Part shown: in pieces, positions 1-4,548 of the stretch
Position numbering within the stretch: the first letter of the stretch is position 1
Layout: each line of letters opens with the position of its first letter
Origin: Sporomusaceae bacterium
GTDB taxonomy: Bacteria; Bacillota; Negativicutes; DSM-13327
DNA length: 8,090 nt
Direction: 5' to 3'
Assembly: GCA_027492445.1 (NCBI GenBank)
Contig: JAPUES010000124.1
Coordinates: 7,164 to 15,253 of the forward strand
Notes under the pieces: model-generated
Databases searched by the model: none
The model's input: only the letters and a program-made list of their open reading frames with translations
Told to the model about the DNA's origin: nothing
Made by a program: the position numbers and the translations under genes

Positions 1-140
1 CCACCAAAACCGGCAGCAATTTTCAAGGCCTGATCATCTAAACCCAGGTGATAAGCCTGATTTGCTCCATACAAAATCTTCTCTGCACAGTTGAAATCTT
101 CAATTTCACCATAACCTTGTTCTAATAAAGTACTTAACAA
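1..140 (-). CDS. C_GCAxxG_C_C family protein, N-terminal fragment (runs off the left edge)
   Basis: The visible 46 codons read from a TTG start (140-138) to the window edge. The protein contains an asparagine-cysteine-alanine-glutamate motif (Cys18), then a segment ending in IAAGFGG. This matches the start of the C_GCAxxG_C_C family of small cysteine-rich proteins, thought to be redox- or metal-related but without a settled function; the remaining family cysteines would lie beyond the edge. The TTG start was chosen because a perfect GGAGGA (148-153) lies 7 nt upstream. No in-frame ATG precedes the conserved region, and an ATG just after the -10 box opens a frame that stops after six codons. 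A minus-strand promoter candidate lies at 202-230, so the gene probably has its own short leader. It is the most weakly supported gene here because only a third or so of a typical family member is visible. Confidence 0.72.
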   Translation of the reverse strand, partial: MLSTLLEQGYGEIEDFNCAEKILYGANQAYHLGLDDQALKIAAGFG

Positions 141-147
141 CGTATAT

Positions 148-153
148 TCCTCC
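148..153 (-). promoter_or_regulatory. Ribosome binding site that fixes the TTG start of the C_GCAxxG gene
   Basis: The minus strand reads GGAGGA here, 7 nt before the TTG at 140-138. This is near-perfect complementarity to the 16S rRNA 3' end. It decides in favour of a TTG start, as no ATG or GTG lies at a suitable distance. Confidence 0.75.
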
Positions 154-201
154 AACAGATAGCCTCAAGCAAATGTTAAGTCACTTACTCTTGGGCTTCA
201 T

Positions 202-230
202 TTTATAATAAGAAATAGATTCGACCTCAA
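202..230 (-). promoter_or_regulatory. Predicted sigma-A-type promoter of the C_GCAxxG gene
   Basis: The minus strand carries TTGAGG (225-230, 4 of 6 consensus matches), a 17-nt spacer and TATAAA (202-207, 5 of 6 matches). Transcription would start near 195 and give a leader of roughly 55 nt ahead of the TTG start. The prediction rests on consensus matching alone. Confidence 0.5.
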
Positions 231-380
231 AAGGAAATCTCCTACTTTAGAATCAAATTCTTGCTCTTTTTTATCGATTTGCAGAAAGAAGGACTTTTAT
301 AAGACATATGGAATTTGCTTAAATAAGAATTCTATAAGAGGGAAGGGATAATGAAGTGAAGAAATTACCGTTTATAAAAC

Positions 381-815
381 TTATTTTACAATCATGACAG
401 GAATGGTGGAATATTGGGAGACGGTAGCGCTGATACTACCTAAGAAAAATTCACTAATGCCGCTTAAACCTCGTGAGCCAATGACAATCAGATTATAAGT
501 ATCATTTTTTGTCAACGCTAATATTCGTTCGGCAGGATGACCAAATTCTAAAAGGGTTTCAATATTGGGATAATGATTTAATTCAACTTTTGCTAATTCA
601 ATAAGCTTATAGCCTGTTGATTCCACTTCTTCGATATTGACGGATAAAAAAGGAACTTCACCATGAAGAGCAATTGTTGGCAAAGTATAATGCGGCTGTA
701 CAACATGCACAATTGTAATGAGACTGCCAAATTTTTCGCCTAATTTACTAGCATATTCCAAGGCATGCCAGGCAGCTTCCGAGCCATCAATAGGAACTAA
801 GATTTTTTCTAACAT
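381..815 (-). CDS. Universal stress protein, UspA family
   Basis: This 144-residue single-domain protein has the usual length of a UspA-family member. It opens with ILVPIDGS, where Asp10 lies at the end of the first strand in the nucleotide pocket. It has the GHPAERIL segment at 92-99 and ends in the ATP-binding signature G-x2-G-x9-G-S (Gly113, Gly116, Gly126, Ser127). The presence of that signature suggests an ATP-binding rather than a non-binding Usp. Such proteins are cytosolic and are induced by starvation, redox or envelope stress, though their mechanism is mostly unknown. The start is ATG 815-813, 7 nt after a perfect GGAGGT. A GTG three codons upstream is in frame but overlaps that ribosome binding site. 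An extended -10 promoter with an overlapping palindrome lies at 856-870. No clear terminator is seen downstream. Which Usp paralogue this is cannot be told. Confidence 0.95.
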   Translation of the reverse strand: MLEKILVPIDGSEAAWHALEYASKLGEKFGSLITIVHVVQPHYTLPTIALHGEVPFLSVNIEEVESTGYKLIELAKVELNHYPNIETLLEFGHPAERILALTKNDTYNLIVIGSRGLSGISEFFLGSISATVSQYSTIPVMIVK

Positions 816-822
816 CAAGAAC

Positions 823-828
823 ACCTCC
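823..828 (-). promoter_or_regulatory. Ribosome binding site that fixes the UspA start
   Basis: The minus strand reads GGAGGT, 7 nt before ATG 815-813. The longer in-frame GTG start at 824-822 lies within and against this site, so it is very unlikely to be used. Confidence 0.85.
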
Positions 829-855
829 GTCTATGTAACTACTAAATTCTACTTT

Positions 856-870
856 CATTATAGCATAATG
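856..870. repeat. Perfect 6-bp inverted repeat over the usp -10 box (possible operator)
   Basis: CATTAT and ATAATG are separated by 3 nt and overlap the extended -10 element of the usp promoter. A repressor bound here would block RNA polymerase. The arms are AT-only apart from one C/G pair, so chance is a real alternative and no regulator is assigned. Confidence 0.3.
857..865 (-). promoter_or_regulatory. Extended -10 promoter of the universal stress gene
   Basis: The minus strand reads TGCTATAAT, a perfect TGn plus TATAAT extended -10 element. No good -35 lies 17 nt upstream, which is typical of extended -10 promoters. Transcription would start near 850, giving a leader of about 35 nt. A second TATAAT lies upstream on the same strand (around 880-885) but has only a TTGACG at too short a spacing (10 nt). 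Confidence 0.6.
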
Positions 871-917
871 AGTGGAATTATTATACAGAAAATCCCGTCA
901 AAGGGTTACTCTTGCCA

Positions 918-926
918 TGCTATAAA
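918..926 (+). promoter_or_regulatory. Extended -10 promoter of the DUF456 gene
   Basis: TGCTATAAA matches the extended -10 consensus except for the last base, and it sits about 44 nt upstream of the ATG at 970. No acceptable -35 is seen at 16-18 nt upstream. It lies back to back with the usp promoter, so the two genes are divergently transcribed from a gap of about 150 bp. Confidence 0.45.
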
Positions 927-969
927 AATCATATGGTAGTAAAGTATAAGAAAAAAGAGGATGTGAACT

Positions 970-1485
970 ATGGAAAGTGGGATAGTGCTTAATATTTTTT
1001 TCTGTATGATTCTCTTTGTGGGAGTTATGATAACTATGATGGGTTTGCCAGGCAATGTACTGATTGTAATTGCGGGTTTAAGCTATGGTTATTATGAGGA
1101 TTTTGCACATATTGATTATGCTACCTTGGTAATTATTGTTGGTGCCTTTATTATCAGTGAACTGATTGAATTTGTTGCTGGAGTTATTGGTGCTAGAAAA
1201 GAAAAAGCCTCCAAACGAGGGATGGTGGCCGCGTTTGTTGGCACAATTTTAGGAAGTATAGGGGGGACGATGATCGTACCAGTGATTGGAACACTACTTG
1301 GTGCTTTTGCTGGGGCTGCTGTGAGTACTATTCTTGCAGAGTATTCTAAGACAAAGGATATTAAACTAGCAAAAAGAGTAGGAATTGGTGCAGTAAAGGG
1401 ACAAATTGTCGGTATGGTTATTAAAGTCGTAACGGCTATTGGTATGGTGATTGTCCTTGTCTATCAGTTAAACTGGTCGGAATAG
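970..1485 (+). CDS. DUF456 family integral membrane protein
   Basis: The 171-residue protein is almost entirely hydrophobic and matches the DUF456 family in length and landmarks. It has an N-terminal membrane segment (about 7-24), the conserved Gly-Leu-Pro-Gly turn at 25-28, and a second and third segment (about 28-40 and 51-73). A basic loop follows with an Ala-Ser-Lys-Arg-Gly motif (80-84). Next come a glycine-rich hairpin re-entering around Pro104 (about 86-123) and a last segment at about 146-166. No catalytic residues are evident and the family function is unknown; the glycine-zipper-like spacing suggests tight helix packing. The start ATG has GAGG (957-960) 9 nt upstream, weaker than that of its neighbours. 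Its stop lies 10 bp from the stop of the convergent DUF421 gene, leaving no room for a terminator between them. The family call is recognition of the motif pattern, not a search result. Confidence 0.85.
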   Translation: MESGIVLNIFFCMILFVGVMITMMGLPGNVLIVIAGLSYGYYEDFAHIDYATLVIIVGAFIISELIEFVAGVIGARKEKASKRGMVAAFVGTILGSIGGTMIVPVIGTLLGAFAGAAVSTILAEYSKTKDIKLAKRVGIGAVKGQIVGMVIKVVTAIGMVIVLVYQLNWSE

Positions 1486-1495
1486 GGGAATTAGT

Positions 1496-2191
1496 CTATA
1501 CTTTACTGCCTTTAGAACTTATAAATAACTGTCCCTTAGAATCAATGACGGCATACATAACTTGAGACGGACTTTTAATATTGCGATTCGCTAACTGAGC
1601 GGTTAGCCAGACGGTAGTAAGGTTCTCCTTTACTAAATTTTCTTCAATGACCTGACCATCCATAATTAATTCTACAGGAAAACGAGGATTGGGCAGATGA
1701 ATATTCATATCCCCTTTCGTTACGGGCTGAAAATCAGGCTTCAATTGGATACTAAGCTGGCCTGTCGGTTCCATGGTTGCATGCATTACTTCGTTCATAT
1801 CAAAAATCCCTTTTTCGCGTAACTGGGAATTTAGTTCATCTAGGTCATATCTCATCTCTTTCATGTTTTGTTTAAGGATACGTCCATTTTCTATCACCAT
1901 ACTTGGTGAGCCTTCAATGTGCCTGCGTAGCGAGCGATTGCTAATGCTAAGGACTGAAAGTAAATAGGTAAAGGCAAAAAAGAGGAAGAGATCAAAATAA
2001 TGGTTCCAAAATTTATCAAGATCTGAGGCTACAATATTGCCAGCAATGGAGCCCATGGTAATGCCCGTGACATATTCGTAAAAGGTTAGTTGACCAATTT
2101 GAGTTTTACCTAAGATACGGGTAAAAAGAAGGAGGCTAAAGAAGATAAAAATAGTATGCCAAGCATCACTTAGTAGAGAAGTCACTTCCAT
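1496..2191 (-). CDS. DUF421 (YetF/YrbG-like) membrane protein
   Basis: The 231-residue protein has three N-terminal membrane segments (about 11-25, 38-55 and 63-83). The signature Arg-x2-Gly-Lys-x-Gln-Ile-Gly-Gln (25-34) follows the first. A soluble C-terminal half contains the typical DUF421 pattern: Gly-Ser-Pro near 94-96, an Asn-Gly turn at 102-103, the LNSQLREKGI segment at 120-129 and an EPTGQLSIQ strand near 141-149. A further C-terminal part (about 165-231) repeats a strand-turn-strand layout. Bacillus relatives (YetF/2Duf) are linked to spore membrane properties and germination; applying that role here is inference. The start is ATG 2191-2189, preceded by AAAGGGTG at good spacing. An in-frame ATG at 2239 has no ribosome binding site and would add 16 unconserved residues. 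The stop faces that of the DUF456 gene 10 bp away. Confidence 0.92.
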   Translation of the reverse strand: MEVTSLLSDAWHTIFIFFSLLLFTRILGKTQIGQLTFYEYVTGITMGSIAGNIVASDLDKFWNHYFDLFLFFAFTYLLSVLSISNRSLRRHIEGSPSMVIENGRILKQNMKEMRYDLDELNSQLREKGIFDMNEVMHATMEPTGQLSIQLKPDFQPVTKGDMNIHLPNPRFPVELIMDGQVIEENLVKENLTTVWLTAQLANRNIKSPSQVMYAVIDSKGQLFISSKGSKV

Positions 2192-2196
2192 ATTGT

Positions 2197-2204
2197 CACC
2201 CTTT
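2197..2204 (-). promoter_or_regulatory. Ribosome binding site that fixes the DUF421 start
   Basis: The minus strand reads AAAGGGTG, with its GG core about 8 nt before ATG 2191-2189. Nothing comparable precedes the upstream ATG at 2239, which also sits next to the predicted transcription start. Confidence 0.7.
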
Positions 2205-2244
2205 CTATTGTAAAATAAAGAAAATAAAATGATTTTCATGTATA

Positions 2245-2273
2245 ATTATAGTTAAAAGTGCAGTTACCTTCGA
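2245..2273 (-). promoter_or_regulatory. Predicted promoter of the DUF421 gene
   Basis: The minus strand has a consensus TATAAT (2245-2250), a 17-nt spacer and TCGAAG (2268-2273, 3 of 6 matches). Transcription would begin near 2238, leaving a leader of about 47 nt before the ATG at 2191. The weak -35 keeps this tentative. No comparably good promoter was found on the plus strand for the divergent DUF1904 gene. Confidence 0.45.
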
Positions 2274-2340
2274 TTGGGTATTAGTTTCCCCATACTAGCA
2301 TTGAATATTACAGCAATAAAAAAGAAAAGGAGTTATCGTT

Positions 2341-2667
2341 ATGCCGCATATTATAATAAAGGGTATGGATAGTAATGATGTAAAAAAAATCAGTAAAGGG
2401 ATGATTGATGAACTAGAAAGCATCGTAGCCTGCCCTCGGGAATATTTCACACTAGAAGTGCAGGATAGTACATTTATCGTTGATGGGGAAACTATACAAA
2501 AAGGTCCTTTTATCCAAATCAATTGGTTTGATCGCGGGCAAGATGTACAAGATAAGGTAGCGACTGCTATTACCAAACATATTGCTAATGCCGATCTAGG
2601 AAATGTAGAGATGTTTTTTACAATCTTAGAGCGCAATAACTACTATGAAGATGGAAAACATTTGTAA
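2341..2667 (+). CDS. DUF1904 family protein with tautomerase-like fold
   Basis: This 108-residue protein starts Met-Pro-His. Removal of Met would expose an N-terminal proline, the catalytic base of tautomerase-superfamily enzymes. The rest fits DUF1904: a first strand (3-7), a helix with KKISKGMIDEL (15-25), Cys-Pro-Arg-Glu-Tyr-Phe (31-36), a strand at 55-63 ending in a Trp-Phe-Asp-Arg-Gly turn, a second helix (67-83) and a closing strand (89-96). Two beta-alpha-beta units in one chain is the doubled tautomerase layout. The reaction and substrate are unknown, and the proline could also be structural. The ATG follows AAAGGAG at 8 nt. It is divergent from the DUF421 gene and 139 bp ahead of the GlpA-like gene. 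That gene has its own promoter candidate, so co-transcription is possible but not required. Confidence 0.88.
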   Translation: MPHIIIKGMDSNDVKKISKGMIDELESIVACPREYFTLEVQDSTFIVDGETIQKGPFIQINWFDRGQDVQDKVATAITKHIANADLGNVEMFFTILERNNYYEDGKHL

Positions 2668-2723
2668 TTTGTGTAGCAATAAAATGAATGTTGCATAGTT
2701 ATACTATATTTGGTAAAATTAAA

Positions 2724-2753
2724 TTGTTCAGAAAATTAAAATTCTTTTATAAT
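2724..2753 (+). promoter_or_regulatory. Predicted promoter of the GlpA-like gene
   Basis: TATAAT (2748-2753) is a perfect -10. The overlapping -35 candidates TTGTTC (18-nt spacer) and TGTTCA (17-nt spacer) each match 3 of 6 consensus bases. Transcription would start near 2760, giving a leader of about 47 nt. No clear terminator separates it from the DUF1904 gene upstream, so readthrough could also contribute. Confidence 0.45.
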
Positions 2754-2806
2754 GACTATCCACTGCTAATGAAAATGGTTTGATGGATTCGTGAGGGGGA
2801 AACAAT

Positions 2807-4246
2807 ATGTATGATATTTGTATTATTGGAGCAGGAGTCGTTGGTGCTAATATTGCCCGGGAACTATCAAAATATAAAGTAAAGGTATGTTTGGTGGAGA
2901 AGGAAGAAGATGTAAGCTGCGGTGCTTCCAAAGCAAATAGTGGCATTGTACACGGTGGCTATTCGGATAAACCAGGTAGCTTAAAGGCAGAACTGTGTGT
3001 AAAAGGTAACCGTATGTATGAAAAACTCAACAAAGAATTGAACTTTGGCTATCGAGAAACAGGGTCATTGGTATTGGCTTTTCGCGAGGAAGACCGAAAA
3101 ACCTTAGAAATGCTTTATGAGTATGGCATTAAAAACGGGGTAGGTGGTCTTTCTATCATTGATGGTGACAAGGCTAGAGAAATGGAACCCTATTTAAGTA
3201 AGGAAGTCACATCCGCCCTGTACTGTGCCGATGCAGGTGTAACTTCTCCTTATGAATTTGTAATCGCTTTGACGGAAAATGCTATTACCAATGGAGTAGA
3301 GTTAAAGCTTAGTACAAAAGTAATTGGGATTGAAAAGCGGGAAAATTATTTTAGCATTACTACGAATCAGGGAGAAATTAAAGCTAGCTATGTAATCAAT
3401 GCTGCTGGCATTTATAGTGACAAAATATCTAGTATGATGGGGATTGAAGGCTTTCATATTACCCCTCGCCGCGGCCAATATATCTTACTAGACAAAGAAC
3501 AAAATTATTTGGCGAATACGGTAATTTTTCAAGTACCAACGGAACTCGGTAAAGGAATTCTAGTGACGACTACTTATCATGGAAATTTAATGATTGGCCC
3601 GAATGCAGAAGATATCGAAGATAAAGAAGATGTTGGTACAGACGAAGAAGTGATAGAAAAAATCGTTGCCCTTGCTAGAATATCGGTACCGGATTTTAAT
3701 ATGAAAAAAGCCATTACATCCTTTGCAGGCAATCGGCCTTTCTTAGATAAAAAAGATTGGACGATTGAAGAAAGTGTAGTAAAAGGATTTATAAATTTAG
3801 TTGGAATTGACTCTCCTGGTTTAACCTCATCACCAGCTATTGCTTTAAAAGTGGTAGGCATACTAAAGGACGCTGGCATGAAGCTAGAAGAAAAATCAGA
3901 GTTTATCGCCTATCGTAAACCTATTATTAAAGTAAAGGATAAAGATTTTAAAGGCGATATTAATGCTGCTGACCCGGAAGAACATATTATCTGTCGGTGC
4001 GAGCAGGTGACGGAAGCCGAAATTATTGATGCCTTACATCGAGGCATACCTATACAATCCATTGATGGAATTAAAAGACGTACAAGAGCAAGTATGGGTA
4101 AATGCCAAGGCGGTTTTTGCCGTAAACGGGTACAAGCCGTTATCGCGAAAGAACTTAATATTCCTCTTGAAGAGGTAACTCTTAGAGGCAAGGATTCACC
4201 GGGTTTGTCACACAGAGCAGAGCGAATAGAATATACAAAATTATAA
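2807..4246 (+). CDS. GlpA-like FAD-dependent dehydrogenase with C-terminal [2Fe-2S] domain
   Basis: The 479-residue protein begins with a Rossmann FAD-binding motif (Gly8-x-Gly10-x2-Gly13, with acidic Glu31 ending the second strand). It continues through a DAO-type fold, with an Asn-Ser-Gly-Ile-Val-His-Gly-Gly stretch at 44-51 and Ala-Ala-Gly-Ile-Tyr around residue 200. A BFD-like domain at about 393-445 has Cys396-x-Cys398-x34-Cys433-x4-Cys438, expected to hold a [2Fe-2S] cluster. This order is that of GlpA, the catalytic subunit of anaerobic glycerol-3-phosphate dehydrogenase, and of the related proteins in anaerobic Firmicutes. The Gly-Ser-Leu-Lys-Ala segment near 57-61 also resembles L-2-hydroxyglutarate oxidase, so the substrate stays open between glycerol 3-phosphate and a 2-hydroxyacid. 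The ATG follows GAGGGGG at 7 nt. A strong stem-loop lies 7 bp after the stop. No GlpB, DUF1667 or glycerol kinase gene accompanies it here. Confidence 0.88.
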   Translation: MYDICIIGAGVVGANIARELSKYKVKVCLVEKEEDVSCGASKANSGIVHGGYSDKPGSLKAELCVKGNRMYEKLNKELNFGYRETGSLVLAFREEDRKTLEMLYEYGIKNGVGGLSIIDGDKAREMEPYLSKEVTSALYCADAGVTSPYEFVIALTENAITNGVELKLSTKVIGIEKRENYFSITTNQGEIKASYVINAAGIYSDKISSMMGIEGFHITPRRGQYILLDKEQNYLANTVIFQVPTELGKGILVTTTYHGNLMIGPNAEDIEDKEDVGTDEEVIEKIVALARISVPDFNMKKAITSFAGNRPFLDKKDWTIEESVVKGFINLVGIDSPGLTSSPAIALKVVGILKDAGMKLEEKSEFIAYRKPIIKVKDKDFKGDINAADPEEHIICRCEQVTEAEIIDALHRGIPIQSIDGIKRRTRASMGKCQGGFCRKRVQAVIAKELNIPLEEVTLRGKDSPGLSHRAERIEYTKL

Positions 4247-4253
4247 TACTATG

Positions 4254-4295
4254 AATAGGTGGAGGTTCTTTCAAGGGAAAGAACCTCCACCTATT
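4254..4295 (+). terminator. Perfect 19-bp stem-loop after the GlpA-like gene
   Basis: Arms 4254-4272 and 4277-4295 are exact reverse complements around a 4-nt loop (AAGG), starting 7 bp past the stop codon. The central 15 bp (GGTGGAGGTTCTTTC and its complement) are strongly stable. Position and stability suggest an intrinsic terminator or 3'-end protecting hairpin. It is odd in lacking a following T-run: only the TATT that closes the stem is U-rich. Termination may therefore be incomplete or need Rho. Confidence 0.75.
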
Positions 4296-4437
4296 GAATT
4301 GGTAGAATAAATTGATATGTTACACTAATCAGAAGATTGCGTAAAAATGTAAAAATTTCCTAAAAATATTTTTTGGTTATGTAGGAAAATAGTTTTATTT
4401 GTCGAATGTTATTAATGTACAATGTAAGAATTTTTAG

Positions 4438-4466
4438 GTGATAAGTAATAATTATGATGGTATAAT
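4438..4466 (+). promoter_or_regulatory. Predicted nifJ promoter with extended -10
   Basis: GTGATA (4438-4443, 4 of 6 matches) is followed after 17 nt by a perfect TATAAT (4461-4466), preceded by TGG, which completes the TGn extended -10 element. Transcription would start near 4473 and give a leader of about 76 nt. This is the strongest promoter match in the window, as expected for a central catabolic enzyme. Confidence 0.65.
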
Positions 4467-4467
4467 T
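4450..4467. repeat. Inverted repeat across the nifJ -10 box
   Basis: AATTAT (4450-4455) and ATAATT (4462-4467) flank a 6-nt spacer and overlap the -10 element. It could be an operator, but both arms are made only of A and T in AT-rich DNA, so chance occurrence is quite possible. Confidence 0.25.
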
Positions 4468-4481
4468 GTTAGATGTTGTTA
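4466..4481 (+). repeat. Direct repeat TTGTTA at one helical turn, downstream of the nifJ -10
   Basis: TTGTTA occurs at 4466-4471 and again at 4476-4481, exactly 10 bp apart, at the predicted transcription start. TTGTTA resembles a half-site of the redox regulator Rex, but Rex sites are inverted and no TAACAA partner is in place. Confidence 0.3.
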
Positions 4482-4509
4482 ATGGGAATTCGAGATACAA
4501 TAATCACCA

Positions 4510-4524
4510 GTTACATTTAGTAAC
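4510..4524 (+). repeat. Small inverted repeat in the nifJ leader
   Basis: GTTAC and GTAAC surround a 5-nt ATTTA loop, 24 nt before the start codon. The 5-bp stem is weak and does not reach the ribosome binding site, so any effect on translation is doubtful. Confidence 0.25.
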
Positions 4525-4548
4525 ATAAAGAGAGAAAAGGAGAAACTT

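Larger units (their letters stand above)
4296..4548. other. AT-rich intergenic region and nifJ leader
   Basis: No gene is supported in the 302 bp between the GlpA-like stop and nifJ. The first part (4296-4437) is very AT-rich with several A and T runs but no RNA fold that I recognise; two weaker promoter-like pairs (TTGCGT near 4337 and TTGTCG near 4399) were seen. The second part holds the best nifJ promoter, short repeats around its -10 box, a small inverted repeat in the leader and the ribosome binding site (AAGGAG, 4537-4542). Confidence 0.6.

Noticed and set aside
231..380. Possible terminator or small gene between usp and the C_GCAxxG gene
   Set aside because: Only an 8-bp AGAATTCT palindrome and a 4-bp AAAG/CTTT pairing are present. 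No frame with a start and ribosome binding site is supported.
816..824. GTG start three codons upstream for the usp gene
   Set aside because: It overlaps the perfect GGAGGT that serves the ATG at 815, and UspA proteins normally begin a few residues before the ILVPIDGS strand.
718..939. Plus-strand reading frame of 73 codons over the start of the usp gene
   Set aside because: It is antisense to the conserved N-terminus of UspA and runs through the usp promoter. It has no ribosome binding site and its protein has no recognisable pattern.
2192..2239. Upstream ATG adding 16 residues to the DUF421 protein
   Set aside because: It has no ribosome binding site, lies at the predicted transcription start, and the added residues do not resemble the family.
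2295..2636. Minus-strand reading frame opposite the DUF1904 gene
   Set aside because: The plus strand encodes a recognisable family with a strong ribosome binding site. The antisense frame has low-complexity Ser/Cys-rich content typical of a shadow.
2668..2747. Terminator after the DUF1904 gene
   Set aside because: Only a 4-bp GCAA/TTGC pairing with a long loop was found, with no G/C-rich stem followed by a T-run.
4461..4485. Rex operator at the nifJ promoter
   Set aside because: The TTGTTA elements are direct, not inverted, and no TAACAA half-site lies at the required spacing, so a Rex site cannot be called.
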